The notes: generated from the letters alone by a model not told the origin. 64,000 nt of DNA from DASSQJ01 sp963772645 (GCA_963772645.1 CAVYYD010000011.1:372001-436000), one strand, 5' to 3'; numbered from the stretch's first letter, positions 17,111 through 26,309 are shown. Program-made: numbers and translations.

Positions 17111-18538
17111 TCAGCCCCGGCTGGCCTCGGACGCCCGGCGCAGCGCGGCGGCCGCGCGCCACCCGAGCACCGAGAGCGCCCCGGCCCCCGCGACCAGCGC
17201 CGGGGCCAGGGACCCGCCGCGCACGACCGCCTCGAGCCGGGCCAGCACGAAGGTCCCGACCGCCGCTGCCAGGACCACCGGCCAGGCCCACCAGAGCAGC
17301 AGCACCGCGGGGCCGGCCTCCGGGAGCGCCGCGACCGCCGGCAGCTGGACCCGGAACCCGCCGACCCACTGGCACCCGGTCGTCACCGCGGTGACGACGA
17401 TCACCGCGACGGTACCGGCGAGCAGCGGCGTGTCGAGCGCCAGGCAGGTGGCGGCGGCCACGGGGGTCCCGGCGGCCAAGGTGAGCGCCACCGGGACGGC
17501 GGAGTGCGCCGCCGCCTCCCCCCGCAGCGACCCCCCGAGCAGCCGTGGCGCCCCCAGCGTGTCGCCGAAGAGGCGGATCCCCTCGCCCCAGAGGGAGGCC
17601 CCGAGGTGGGTGAGGACGACCGCCACGGTGGCGACGACGAGGGGCACCCCCGCTGACGTGCTGGCCCAGGCGAGGCCGGCCGTGCCCGGCGCCACGAGCG
17701 CCAGCCCACCGACGACGAGGAGCGGTTGGCGTCGCAGCCCGAGGAGGTCGCGGGCGACGACGGTGCCCTTCGGGCCCCGCGACCTCAGGCGGATGCCGCG
17801 ACCGCGGCGGACCGGTGAGGCGGCCTCGAGCCGTAGGGCCCGAGGGTCTCCCGCGAGGACCGCACCGCCGAGCCGCGCCGACCGGCCGCTGTGGGCCCGG
17901 AGCCCCTCGATGCCGAGGTGGGCGAGGGCGGATCGCGGCCGCAGCGCCAGGCGCAGCCCGCGAGCACCGCTCGAGGACCCGGCGGCAGGGTCGGAGGCCA
18001 GCTGGCCGGCCAGCCACACGAGCGCCACGACGACCCCTGCGGCCAGGCCGGAGAGCAGGCCGGCCACGGCCGCGACCGGCCCCAGCACGCCGCCGCCCCA
18101 CAGCGCCGAGCCGACGACCCCGCCGAGGACCGCACCGGCGGCCGTGAGGGCGGTCAGGGGCACCAGCCACGCCTCCCGCAGGGTGAGCCGACGGTCGATG
18201 GCGGAGCTGACGACGTGGTCGACCCAGCCGAGCTCGGGAGTCACCGGCCCGCGCCGGCGGCCGGCCGCATGGGCGAGGAGGACGAGGACGACGAGGAGCG
18301 CGAAGCCGCCCGCGGCCAGGGGCCCGAGCAGGTGCGCCGCCCGCCACCGGGACCCGTACGTCGCGACGACGCCGCGCAGGATCGTGAAGCCGTAGAGCCC
18401 GGAGAGCAGCGCGATGACGTAGACGACGTAGAGGAGCTGGCGCCATGCGCCGGAGCCGCCCGGCCCGTGGAGCACGTGCTCGGTGTCGCGCAGGCGTTCG
18501 CGGTCGGATGCCGCCGTGCCGGCTCGGGCGGCCCTCAC
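17111..18538 (-). CDS. Large integral membrane protein, partner of the adjacent ABC ATPase
   Basis: A 475-aa protein with about ten hydrophobic helices: two near the N-terminus (LYVVYVIALLSGLYGFTIL), a pair near residues 120-175, and several in the second half. A long Arg-rich cytoplasmic loop lies in the middle (about 185-240). No recognised transporter family motif. GTG overlaps the ATPase stop by 4 nt, so it is almost certainly the permease of that ATPase. Substrate unknown. Confidence 0.7.
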   Translation of the reverse strand: MRAARAGTAASDRERLRDTEHVLHGPGGSGAWRQLLYVVYVIALLSGLYGFTILRGVVATYGSRWRAAHLLGPLAAGGFALLVVLVLLAHAAGRRRGPVTPELGWVDHVVSSAIDRRLTLREAWLVPLTALTAAGAVLGGVVGSALWGGGVLGPVAAVAGLLSGLAAGVVVALVWLAGQLASDPAAGSSSGARGLRLALRPRSALAHLGIEGLRAHSGRSARLGGAVLAGDPRALRLEAASPVRRGRGIRLRSRGPKGTVVARDLLGLRRQPLLVVGGLALVAPGTAGLAWASTSAGVPLVVATVAVVLTHLGASLWGEGIRLFGDTLGAPRLLGGSLRGEAAAHSAVPVALTLAAGTPVAAATCLALDTPLLAGTVAVIVVTAVTTGCQWVGGFRVQLPAVAALPEAGPAVLLLWWAWPVVLAAAVGTFVLARLEAVVRGGSLAPALVAGAGALSVLGWRAAAALRRASEASRG

Positions 18539-19203
18539 CCCGCGTCCCCGGCGAGGTCGACGACGGCGTCGGCGACCGCCGCGGTGACCTCTGGGTCGTG
18601 GCAGGCCATCACGACGGTCGTGCCCCCGTCGACGCGCTCGCGCACCCGCCGGGCGAGCAGCATCCGTCGGTCGTCGTCGAGGCGCTGCTCGGGCTCGTCG
18701 AGCAGGAGGAGCCGTGCCGGGCGGAACCAGGTCAGGGCGAGGTGGAAGAGCTGCCGCTGGCCGGAGGACAGCTCGTGGCCGAACCGCTCGGCGAGGGCGG
18801 TGACGCCGAAGAGCGCCAGCCCGGCGCCCACCCGGTCGGCGCACGAGGCCGGGTCTCGTCCCCAGGTGGCGTCCACCAGCGTGAGGTGGTCGACGAGGGT
18901 GAGGTCGCGGTAGGTGGCGGGGGGCCCGAGGAGGGCGGCGACGGCGTTCCGGGTGCTCGGGGTGCGCTCGTCGGCGGCGTCGCCGTCGAGGGTGACGGTG
19001 CCTGCCGAGGGCGGGGTCAGTCCGGCGACGAGGCGCAGCAGGGTCGTCTTGCCCGACCCGTTCGGGCCGCGCAGCACCGTGCAGGTCGCCGGCTCGGCGG
19101 TGAACGAGGAGGGCGGCAGCAGCACCGCGCCCTCGATCTCCTTGGACGCGCCCTCCACCGCGACCCTGACCCCGGCGGCGGGTGGATGGGGGTGCGCCGT
19201 CAC
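18535..19203 (-). CDS. ABC transporter ATP-binding protein
   Basis: A 222-aa nucleotide-binding domain. Walker A is LRGPNGSGKTTLLRL, the signature is an LSSGQRQLFHLAL variant (ABC motif SSGQ), Walker B is RLLLLDEPEQRLDDD and the H-loop is MACHDPEV. It resembles CcmA-type short ATPases. It is co-translated with the membrane protein downstream and divergent from dnaX. No solute-binding protein is nearby, so export or a non-transport role is more likely than import. Confidence 0.88.
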   Translation of the reverse strand: MTAHPHPPAAGVRVAVEGASKEIEGAVLLPPSSFTAEPATCTVLRGPNGSGKTTLLRLVAGLTPPSAGTVTLDGDAADERTPSTRNAVAALLGPPATYRDLTLVDHLTLVDATWGRDPASCADRVGAGLALFGVTALAERFGHELSSGQRQLFHLALTWFRPARLLLLDEPEQRLDDDRRMLLARRVRERVDGGTTVVMACHDPEVTAAVADAVVDLAGDAG

Positions 19204-19337
19204 GGGCCAACCCTAGGTCCAGGCGCCCCGCCGCACGCCGCTCGGCCGACCGGGGGTCCGCCGATGGGGTCCGGCGTCGCCGTCCGGGCCCCCGGGGGTC
19301 CGCGGTGGACGCCGTGCCCGGTGTCCGGCATCCGCAC

Positions 19338-19343
19338 TAGGGT
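19338..19343 (+). promoter_or_regulatory. -10 box of dnaX (leaderless)
   Basis: TAGGGT followed by 7 nt and GTG 19351. The GGGGAG directly abutting the GTG is too close to serve as a ribosome site, which supports a leaderless start. Confidence 0.55.
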
Positions 19344-19350
19344 CGGGGAG

Positions 19351-21468
19351 GTGAGCACCGCCCTGTACCGCCGCTACCGGCCCGAGACGTTCGCCGACGT
19401 CATCGGGCAGGAGCACGTCACCGAGCCACTGATGCAGGCGCTGCGCACCGGCCGGGTCAACCACGCGTACCTCTTCAGCGGCCCCCGCGGCTGCGGCAAG
19501 ACCACGAGCGCGCGGATCCTCGCCCGCTGCCTCAACTGCGAGCAGGGCCCCACCCCCGAGCCGTGCGGCACCTGTGACTCGTGTGTGGCGCTGGCCCGCG
19601 GCGGCGCCGGCACGGTGGACGTCATCGAGATCGACGCGGCCAGCCACGGCGGTGTCGACGACGCCCGTGACCTGCGCGAACGCGCCTCGTACGGGCCCGC
19701 GCAGAGCCGGTACAAGGTGTACATCATCGACGAGGCGCACATGGTCACCTCGCAGGGCTTCAACGCGCTGCTCAAGATCGTCGAGGAGCCGCCGGAGCAC
19801 GTGAAGTTCATCTTCGCCACGACCGAGCCGGACAAGGTGATCGGCACCATCCGCTCGCGCACCCACCACTACCCGTTCCGGCTCGTGCCGCCGGCGCGGC
19901 TGCAGGCGTACATGGCGGACCTCTGCGTCCGTGAGGGCGTCCCGGTGGCGCCCGGAGTGCTCTCCTTCGTCGTCCGCGCCGGGGCGGGGTCGGTCCGCGA
20001 CTCCCTCTCGGTCCTCGACCAGCTCATCGCCGGGTCGGGGGACGAGGGGCTCACCTACGAGTCGGCCGCCGCGCTGCTCGGCTTCACCGACGGCGAGCTG
20101 CTCGACGCGGTCGTCGAGGCGTTCGCGGCCGGCGACGCGGCCGCGGTGTTCCGCTCCATCGACCGGGTCGTCGAGACCGGCCTCGACCCGCGCCGCTTCG
20201 TCGAGGACCTTCTCGAGCGGCTGCGCGACCTCATCGTCGTCGCGGCGGTCCAGGAGGGCGCCGGCCAGGTGCTGCGGCACCTGCCCGAGGACCAGATCGA
20301 GCGGATGCGGCGCCAGTCCGCGGCGTTCGGCGCCGGCTCGCTCTCCCGGGCCGCCGACGTGGTCAACGCCGGCCTCACCGAGATGACCGGAGCCACCGCG
20401 CCCCGGCTCCAGCTCGAGCTCATCGCCGCCCGCATCCTGCTGCCCGGGGCGGCGGGGGAGGCCGGCTACGCCGCACGGCTCGACCGGCTCGAGCGCCGGC
20501 TCGACGTCGGGGGGGTTCCGGGCCAGGGCGTGGCCGCGTCGACGCATCCCGACCCGACGTCCGCGGCGCCTGCGCCGGCCGCCACACGTCCGGCTCCCGG
20601 AACGCCCGGCTCCGACGGCCCCGGGCCGACCGACGACGCACCGGTCGAGGAGGTGCCGCCCCCGCCGGTCGCCGCCCGGGCCGCGGTCGAGGACGCGCCG
20701 GCCGCGGCCGCCTCGGCGCCCCCGTCCCCGCCCCAGGTCCGCGGTCCCGGGGGCCTCGACACCGACGCGCTGCGCCGCTCGTGGCCCGACGTGCTCGCCA
20801 AGCTCTTCGAGATGCGCCGCTCCACCTGGACCTTCGTCTCGCAGAACGCCCAGGTCGCCGACTACGACGGCCAGCGCGTGCTCCTCTCCATCTCCACGGT
20901 CGGGCTGGCCGACACCTTCCGCCGCGGTGCGCACGCCGAGTACGTCCGCCAGGCCCTCATCGACGTCCTCGGGGTCGACGCCCGGGTCGAGGGCATGCCC
21001 ACCGACAGCCCGCCGGCCGCGCCGGCCGCGGCGTCCGCCCCAGCCGTCCCCGGGTCGCCGGCCACCTCCCCCTCCGTGGCCCCGGAGCGGCCCACCGCCG
21101 GAGCACCGGCCGACACCCCGTCCACCGTCCGGCCCCCGTCCGCCCCCGTCGCGTCGTCGGCGCCGCCGGAGGAGGCACGCCCGTCACGCGGGGCCGCCGG
21201 GCCCGTCCCCGGACGGCAGGCGGAGCCGCCGAGCTGGTCCGAGGCGCCGCCGGCCCCGCAGACCGCACCGAGCTGGGCCAGCCCGCTCGAACGCGCCCGC
21301 GCCGCCGTCGCCGGGGAGCACGAGCAGGGCCAGGGCGTCGGCGAGCGCGTCGTCGACGACACCGCGATCAGCGACGACGACGAGTCGATCGAGGACCTCT
21401 CCGACGTCGGGGTGCCGGTCGTCGAGCGCATCCTCGGGGGAACCGTGATCGCCGAGGAGGAACGGTGA
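19351..21468 (+). CDS. dnaX: DNA polymerase III subunit gamma/tau
   Basis: A 705-aa clamp-loader ATPase. The N-terminus TALYRRYRPETFADVIGQE is canonical. Walker A is FSGPRGCGKTTSARILA, the zinc module is CLNC...CGTCDSC, and Walker B is YIIDEAHMVT. Domain III and a Pro/Ala-rich linker (about 390-470) precede a C-terminal domain around residues 475-545, followed by a second long Pro/Ala/Ser-rich region. No slippery A/T heptamer was seen, so separate gamma by frameshifting is not supported. Its stop overlaps the plsC-like GTG. Confidence 0.97.
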   Translation: MSTALYRRYRPETFADVIGQEHVTEPLMQALRTGRVNHAYLFSGPRGCGKTTSARILARCLNCEQGPTPEPCGTCDSCVALARGGAGTVDVIEIDAASHGGVDDARDLRERASYGPAQSRYKVYIIDEAHMVTSQGFNALLKIVEEPPEHVKFIFATTEPDKVIGTIRSRTHHYPFRLVPPARLQAYMADLCVREGVPVAPGVLSFVVRAGAGSVRDSLSVLDQLIAGSGDEGLTYESAAALLGFTDGELLDAVVEAFAAGDAAAVFRSIDRVVETGLDPRRFVEDLLERLRDLIVVAAVQEGAGQVLRHLPEDQIERMRRQSAAFGAGSLSRAADVVNAGLTEMTGATAPRLQLELIAARILLPGAAGEAGYAARLDRLERRLDVGGVPGQGVAASTHPDPTSAAPAPAATRPAPGTPGSDGPGPTDDAPVEEVPPPPVAARAAVEDAPAAAASAPPSPPQVRGPGGLDTDALRRSWPDVLAKLFEMRRSTWTFVSQNAQVADYDGQRVLLSISTVGLADTFRRGAHAEYVRQALIDVLGVDARVEGMPTDSPPAAPAAASAPAVPGSPATSPSVAPERPTAGAPADTPSTVRPPSAPVASSAPPEEARPSRGAAGPVPGRQAEPPSWSEAPPAPQTAPSWASPLERARAAVAGEHEQGQGVGERVVDDTAISDDDESIEDLSDVGVPVVERILGGTVIAEEER

Positions 21469-22163
21469 GCCGAACCGCCTACCGCCTCAGCCACCTCGCC
21501 ATCGCTCCGACGGCCACCCTGCTGTGGCGCCCCACGATCACCGGCACCGACAACGTCCCGCGGTCCGGCGGGGTCATCCTCGCGAGCAACCACCTGTCCT
21601 TCATCGACTCCTTCGCCATCCCGATCGTCGCGCCGCGCCCGGTCAGCTTCCTCGCCAAGTCCGACTACTTCACCGGCACCGGGGTCGCCGGGGCGATGCG
21701 GCGCGGCTTCTTCCGGTCGATCGAGTCCATCCCCGTCGACCGGCACTCCTCGCGGGCCGCCCAGGAGTCGCTCGACGCCGCGCTCGAGGTGCTCCGCGCG
21801 GGCCGGGCGTTCGGGATCTACCCGGAGGGCACCCGCTCGCGCGACGGGCGCCTCTACAAGGGCCGCACCGGGGTGGCGTGGCTCGCCCTCACCGCGAACG
21901 TGCCGGTGGTCCCGGTCGGCCTGCGCGGCACCGACGCGGTCCAGCCGATCGGCAGCAGCTTCCCGCGGCTCGGCGCCCACGTCACCGTGCGCTTCGGCAC
22001 GCCCATCCGCCCCGAGCCGTACGCCGGCCTGCCGGCCGGCAGGGCCCGGCGCCTGCTGACCGACGAGGTCATGGACTCCGTCGCCGCCCTCTCCGGCCAG
22101 GAGCGGGCCGACACCTACAACGAGCTCCCGCCTGAGTCGTCGGGGGCGGCCGTCGGCATCTGA
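21465..22163 (+). CDS. Lysophospholipid acyltransferase (PlsC-like)
   Basis: A 232-aa membrane-associated acyltransferase that acylates lysophosphatidic acid or a related acceptor. Block I NHLSFID carries the catalytic His-x4-Asp, and block III is IYPEGTRSRDG. A basic patch follows (RLYKGRTGVAWLAL). GTG start overlapping the dnaX stop (GTGA), so translation is coupled to dnaX. Acceptor specificity cannot be assigned. Confidence 0.9.
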   Translation: MSRTAYRLSHLAIAPTATLLWRPTITGTDNVPRSGGVILASNHLSFIDSFAIPIVAPRPVSFLAKSDYFTGTGVAGAMRRGFFRSIESIPVDRHSSRAAQESLDAALEVLRAGRAFGIYPEGTRSRDGRLYKGRTGVAWLALTANVPVVPVGLRGTDAVQPIGSSFPRLGAHVTVRFGTPIRPEPYAGLPAGRARRLLTDEVMDSVAALSGQERADTYNELPPESSGAAVGI

Positions 22164-22210
22164 GCCGCGGGTCGCATACTGGGGGGAGGTACTCGAGCGA
22201 AAGGACGACG

Positions 22211-22435
22211 ATGGCCACCATCCAGCGTTTCGGCGCCACCGGCCTCACCTGCGGACACTGCGTCCACGCGGTCACCGAGGAGCTCACTGCGCTCGACGGC
22301 GTCGACGCCGTCGAGGTCGAGCTCGTCGACGGCGGGACCTCCACCGTCACGGTCACCGCCGAGCGCGAGCTCAGCGATGGCGAGGTCACCGAGGCCCTCG
22401 AGGAGGCCGGCGGCTACCAGCTCGTCGCCGTCTGA
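22211..22435 (+). CDS. Heavy-metal-associated domain protein (CopZ-like copper chaperone)
   Basis: A 74-aa HMA domain. The metal-binding motif is GLTCGHCV, a GMTCxxC variant, near residue 10; the rest is the ferredoxin-like beta-alpha-beta fold. GAAAGGACG precedes the ATG. No copper P-type ATPase lies in the window, so its partner is elsewhere. Binds Cu(I) by family knowledge. Confidence 0.85.
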   Translation: MATIQRFGATGLTCGHCVHAVTEELTALDGVDAVEVELVDGGTSTVTVTAERELSDGEVTEALEEAGGYQLVAV

Positions 22436-22472
22436 GCGCGCGCCCAGCGGGCAGCGGGCCGCGATGACCCCG

Positions 22473-22478
22473 TAGGCT
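22473..22478 (+). promoter_or_regulatory. -10 box of recR (leaderless)
   Basis: TAGGCT, 7 nt, then GTG 22486, which begins the RecR reading frame. No Shine-Dalgarno. Confidence 0.5.
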
Positions 22479-22485
22479 CGCAGGT

Positions 22486-23088
22486 GTGTACGAAGGCGCG
22501 GTCCAGGACCTCATCGACGAGCTCGGCAGGTTGCCGGGAGTCGGGCCGAAGAGCGCGCAGCGCATCGCCTTCCACCTCCTGCAGGCGGACCCCGCCGACG
22601 TCGAGCGGCTGACCCACGCCCTCGCCGAGGTCAAGGCCCGCGTGCGCTTCTGCGAGCTGTGCTTCAACATCGCCGAGGGCGAGCGTTGCCGCATCTGCCT
22701 CGACCCGCGTCGGGACGTGCACGCGATCTGCGTCGTCGAGGAGCCCAAGGACGTCGTGGCCGTCGAGCGCACCCGTGAGTTCCGCGGCCGCTACCACGTG
22801 CTCGGCGGTGCGATCAGCCCCATCGACGGCATCGGCCCCGAGGACCTCCACGTCCGCGAGCTGCTCGCCCGGCTCGGCGACGGCACGGTCACCGAGGTCA
22901 TCATCGCCACCGACCCCAACCTCGAGGGCGAGGCGACGGCGAGCTACCTCTCGCGGATGCTTCGCGACATCGGCGTCCAGCGGGTCACCCGGCTCGCCTC
23001 CGGCCTGCCGGTCGGTGGGGACCTGGAGTACGCCGACGAGGTCACCCTCGGCCGCGCGTTCGAGGGACGGAGGCTGCTCGATGTCTGA
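22486..23088 (+). CDS. recR: Recombination mediator RecR
   Basis: A 200-aa protein acting with RecF/RecO to load RecA at gaps. Helix-hairpin-helix LPGVGPKSAQRIAFHLL, C4 zinc finger CELCFN...CRIC, and Toprim domain with ICVVEEPKDVVAVE and IIATDPNLEGEATASYL. The gene ends 8 nt inside the DUF5063 gene. Start chosen at the GTG that gives VYEGAVQDLIDEL, the conserved N-terminus. Confidence 0.97.
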   Translation: MYEGAVQDLIDELGRLPGVGPKSAQRIAFHLLQADPADVERLTHALAEVKARVRFCELCFNIAEGERCRICLDPRRDVHAICVVEEPKDVVAVERTREFRGRYHVLGGAISPIDGIGPEDLHVRELLARLGDGTVTEVIIATDPNLEGEATASYLSRMLRDIGVQRVTRLASGLPVGGDLEYADEVTLGRAFEGRRLLDV

Positions 23089-23662
23089 GGACACCACCGC
23101 GTTCCCGGGGGGCAGCGACTGGGCCGTCATCGGCGAGGAGTCGGCTGCCGACGCCCGGATGTACCTGCTCACCGTCCGCGAGGTCGCCTCGGGGGAGGCC
23201 GCCGACTCGGCGCTGCCGATGCTGCTGCTCGCGCTCTCGCAGGTCCTCGTCATGGGCGCCCGGCTCGGTGCGCTCGAGGACGTCGTCCCGGACGAGCGCT
23301 TCGAGCCGGACCCGGGCCCGGACATCGTGCTCGACCCGCTGCGCGAGAGCCTCGCGAACCTCTTCGAGGGCCTCGACGAGTACGCCGACGTCGTCGACCC
23401 GGTGACCACCCCCGAGCTCGGGGTCGGATCGCTGTCCAACGACCTCGTCGACATCGCCTCGGCCCTGAGCCACGGGCTCTCGCACCACGAGGACGGCCGG
23501 CGGCTCGAGGCGCTGTGGTGGTGGCAGTTCAGCTACCTGTCCGACTGGGGTGAGCGGGCGGCATCCGCGCTGCGCGTCGTCCAGGGACTCCTCGCGCACG
23601 TGCGCCTCGACGCGGACGAGGAGATCGTCGCCGAGGCGGAGTTCGACGCCCTCCACCCCTGA
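23081..23662 (+). CDS. DUF5063 domain protein
   Basis: A 193-aa acidic, helical protein of unknown function, conserved next to recR in actinobacteria. Notable segments are VMGARLGALEDVVPDERFE and the Trp-rich RRLEALWWWQFSYLSDWGER. ATG overlaps recR by 8 nt, so it is co-translated. A link to recombination is inferred from position only. Confidence 0.8.
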   Translation: MSEDTTAFPGGSDWAVIGEESAADARMYLLTVREVASGEAADSALPMLLLALSQVLVMGARLGALEDVVPDERFEPDPGPDIVLDPLRESLANLFEGLDEYADVVDPVTTPELGVGSLSNDLVDIASALSHGLSHHEDGRRLEALWWWQFSYLSDWGERAASALRVVQGLLAHVRLDADEEIVAEAEFDALHP

Positions 23663-23723
23663 GCCACCGCGCCGCTGTCGCGTCGCTCGCCCGGCGCCCC
23701 GGCGGCGCCCGCGAAGGGTCGGC

Positions 23724-24848
23724 TCAGTCCTCCTCGGGGAGCTCCCCCGAGTCGACGGCCTCCCGGATGACGTCCCCGGCGTCCCAGTCGTTGACGTGCA
23801 TCGCCGCGACGACGTCGCCGTCGCGCACCCAGAAGGCCCGGAACTCGCGGTCCTCGAGGCTGCCGTGGACGACGACCTCGTCCTCGGCGGTGGCGCTGCC
23901 GACGTACTCCATCCCGAGGTCGTACTGGTCGGTGAAGAAGTAGGGCATCTCCTCGTACTCCTCCTCAGCGCCGGCGAGGTTGTGGGCGGCGACCTTCCCC
24001 TGCTTGATCGCGGTGTCCCAGTGCTCGACCCGGATCCGGCGCCCGAGGCGGGGGTGGGCGTGGTTCGCGATGTCGCCGACCGCGCAGACGGCGGGGACCG
24101 AGGACCACAGGCGTGCGTCGACGAGCACCCCGTTGTCGACGGCCAGGCCCCCGGAGTGGGCGAGGTCGACCCGCGGACGCACCCCGATGCCGGCCACGAC
24201 GAGGTCGGCGCCCTCGAGGTCGGCCTCGGTCACCTCGGTGCCGAGGCGCAGGTCGACGCCGTGCTCGCGGTGGAGGTCGGCGAAGACCTCGGCGACGGTG
24301 GGCCCGAGCACCCGGCGCAGTGGCAGGTCCTCCATCTCGAACAGGGTGACGACGGCACCTGCGGTGCGCGCGGCGGCGGCGGCCTCGAGGCCGATCCACC
24401 CGCCGCCGACGACGACCACCCGCCGTCCCTCGGCGAACGCGTCGCGGAGCCGGTCGCTGTCCTCCTTGGTGCGCAGGTAGGCGACCGGGACACCGGCGTC
24501 CTCGGCGACGTCGAGCACCCGCGGCTCGGCCCCGGTGGCCAGGAGGAGCCGCTCGTAGGGGATGTCCCCGGCGCTCGTCGAGACGACCTTGGCCCGCGGG
24601 TCGAGGGCGGTGGCGGTGACCCCGAGCCGCAGGTCGACGTCGTGCTCGGCGTACCAGTCGAGGGGGTGGACGAGCGCCTTCTCGAACGGCTGCTCGTCCA
24701 GGAGGTAGGACTTCGACAGCGGTGGCCGCTCGTACGGCGGGTGCTCCTCGGACCCGATGAGGACGATGCCCCCCTCGTACCCCTGCTGGCGCAGCTCGGT
24801 GGCGGCGGTGGCTCCGGCGAGCCCTGCTCCGACGATGACGATCGACAT
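23724..24848 (-). CDS. FAD/NAD(P)-dependent oxidoreductase (ferredoxin reductase/rubredoxin reductase type)
   Basis: A 374-aa two-dinucleotide-domain flavoprotein. The FAD motif is IVIVGAGLAGATAATELR at the N-terminus, PPYERPPLSKSYL follows, the NAD(P) motif is VVVVGGGWIGLEAAAAAR near residue 150, and AVCAVGDIANHAH is the second FAD signature. It resembles reductases that feed dioxygenases or P450 via ferredoxin. No ferredoxin or oxygenase gene is adjacent, so the electron acceptor is unknown. Convergent with DUF5063 and divergent from lysC. Confidence 0.9.
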   Translation of the reverse strand: MSIVIVGAGLAGATAATELRQQGYEGGIVLIGSEEHPPYERPPLSKSYLLDEQPFEKALVHPLDWYAEHDVDLRLGVTATALDPRAKVVSTSAGDIPYERLLLATGAEPRVLDVAEDAGVPVAYLRTKEDSDRLRDAFAEGRRVVVVGGGWIGLEAAAAARTAGAVVTLFEMEDLPLRRVLGPTVAEVFADLHREHGVDLRLGTEVTEADLEGADLVVAGIGVRPRVDLAHSGGLAVDNGVLVDARLWSSVPAVCAVGDIANHAHPRLGRRIRVEHWDTAIKQGKVAAHNLAGAEEEYEEMPYFFTDQYDLGMEYVGSATAEDEVVVHGSLEDREFRAFWVRDGDVVAAMHVNDWDAGDVIREAVDSGELPEED

Positions 24849-24990
24849 GGGCGAGACGCTACGCGGATGCCCGCGCCGGCGGATCTTTAGCGCCTCGGGT
24901 GCTCAGTCGGCTGCTCCGGCGACCGGCTGGGCACCCGACCCGGGGTGGGGCCGGGATGTGGGCGGGCCGTCCGCTCGGTGGGCCCGTCGT

Positions 24991-24996
24991 TAGAGT
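24991..24996 (+). promoter_or_regulatory. -10 box of lysC
   Basis: TAGAGT about 38 nt before the lysC GTG, giving a short leader that includes the AGGGGAG ribosome site. No lysine riboswitch-like structure fits in this short leader. Confidence 0.5.
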
Positions 24997-25034
24997 GGAC
25001 GACGGCCAGAGAACCACGTCAGGGGAGTCAGCGC

Positions 25035-26309
25035 GTGCCCATCGTCGTCCAGAAGTACGGCGGCTCGTCCCTCGCCGACGCGTCGAGCATCAAGCGGGTG
25101 GCCGGGCGGATCGTCGAGTCGCGCAAGTCGGGCAACGACGTGTGCGTCGTCGTCTCGGCGATGGGGGACACCACCGACGAGCTGCTCGACCTGGCCAACG
25201 AGGTCAGCCCGATGCCGCCGGCGCGCGAGATGGACATGCTCCTCACCGCCGGCGAGCGCATCTCGATGGCGCTCGTCGCGATGGCCATCGCCAACCTCGG
25301 CCATACGGTGCGCTCGTTCACCGGGAGCCAGGCCGGCGTCATCACCGACGGGACCCACGGCAAGGCGCGGATCATCGACGTCACACCGGGGCGGGTCACC
25401 GACGCGCTCGGGAAGGGCCACATCGTCATCGTCGCCGGCTTCCAGGGCGTCAGCCAGGACACCAAGGAGATCACCACCCTCGGCCGGGGCGGCTCCGACA
25501 CCACGGCCGTCGCCCTGGCGGCGGCGCTCGGCGCCGAGGTCTGCGAGATCTACACCGACGTCGACGGCGTCTTCACGGCCGACCCCCGCATCGTCCCGAC
25601 CGCCCGCAAGGTCGACCGAATCGCCGCCGAGGAGATGCTCGAGCTCGCGGCGAGCGGGTCGAAGGTGCTGCACCTGCGCAGCGTCGAGTACGCGCGTCGC
25701 TTCGGCATCCCCATCCACGTCCGGTCCTCCTTCTCGCAGAAGGAGGGCACGATCGTCACCGACCAGCCCAGCCCCGAAGGAGACACCGTGGAAGCGCCGA
25801 TCATCGCCGGAGTCGCCCACGACCGCACCGAGGCCAAGGTCACCGTGGTCGGGGTCCCCGACCGCACCGGGATGGCCGCCCGCATCTTCCGCGCCGTCTC
25901 CGAGGCCGAGATCAACATCGACATGATCGTCCAGAACGTGTCGGCCACCGAGACCGGCCTGACCGACATCTCCTTCACCCTGCCCAAGGCCGACGGCCCC
26001 ACCGCCGTCCAGGCGCTGCAACGGGTCCACGGCGAGGTCGGCTTCGGGTCGATCCAGTACGACGACCAGATCGGCAAGCTCTCCCTCGTCGGGGCGGGGA
26101 TGCGGTCCAACCCGGGCGTCTCGGCGACGTTCTTCGCGGCCCTCGCCGACGCCGGCGTCAACATCGAGATGATCTCCACCTCCGAGATCCGGATCTCGGT
26201 CGTCACCCGGAACGACCTGCTCGACGTCGCCGTCCGCGCCGTGCACACCGCCTTCGGCCTCGACTCCAGCGAGGGTGAGGCCGTCGTCTACGGGGGGACC
26301 GGCCGCTAG
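25035..26309 (+). CDS. lysC: Aspartate kinase (alpha subunit, with in-frame beta start)
   Basis: A 424-aa enzyme phosphorylating aspartate, the first step to lysine, threonine, methionine and DAP. The kinase domain starts VPIVVQKYGGSSLADASSIK, with TLGRGGSDTTAVALAAAL and CEIYTDVDGVFTADPR. Two ACT domains from about residue 265 (VTVVGVPDRTGMAARIF and LSLVGAGMRSNPGVSATFF) mediate feedback by lysine/threonine. AGGGGAG is 7 nt upstream of GTG. The stop codon TAG directly abuts the next GTG. Confidence 0.97.
   Translation: MPIVVQKYGGSSLADASSIKRVAGRIVESRKSGNDVCVVVSAMGDTTDELLDLANEVSPMPPAREMDMLLTAGERISMALVAMAIANLGHTVRSFTGSQAGVITDGTHGKARIIDVTPGRVTDALGKGHIVIVAGFQGVSQDTKEITTLGRGGSDTTAVALAAALGAEVCEIYTDVDGVFTADPRIVPTARKVDRIAAEEMLELAASGSKVLHLRSVEYARRFGIPIHVRSSFSQKEGTIVTDQPSPEGDTVEAPIIAGVAHDRTEAKVTVVGVPDRTGMAARIFRAVSEAEINIDMIVQNVSATETGLTDISFTLPKADGPTAVQALQRVHGEVGFGSIQYDDQIGKLSLVGAGMRSNPGVSATFFAALADAGVNIEMISTSEIRISVVTRNDLLDVAVRAVHTAFGLDSSEGEAVVYGGTGR
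25776..25790 (+). promoter_or_regulatory. Internal ribosome site and start for the aspartate kinase beta subunit
   Basis: GAAGGAGA (25776-25783) lies just before an in-frame GTG at 25788. Translation from here would give a 173-aa protein made only of the two ACT domains, ending at 26309. This matches the overlapping alpha/beta arrangement known for lysC of Corynebacterium and Bacillus. Confidence 0.75.

Noticed and set aside
19351..21468. Programmed -1 frameshift in dnaX giving a separate gamma subunit
   Set aside because: No slippery A/T heptamer followed by a stop and pseudoknot is visible; the gene is one continuous frame.
24849..25034. Lysine riboswitch upstream of lysC
   Set aside because: The leader from the TAGAGT box is only about 30 nt, too short for the riboswitch.
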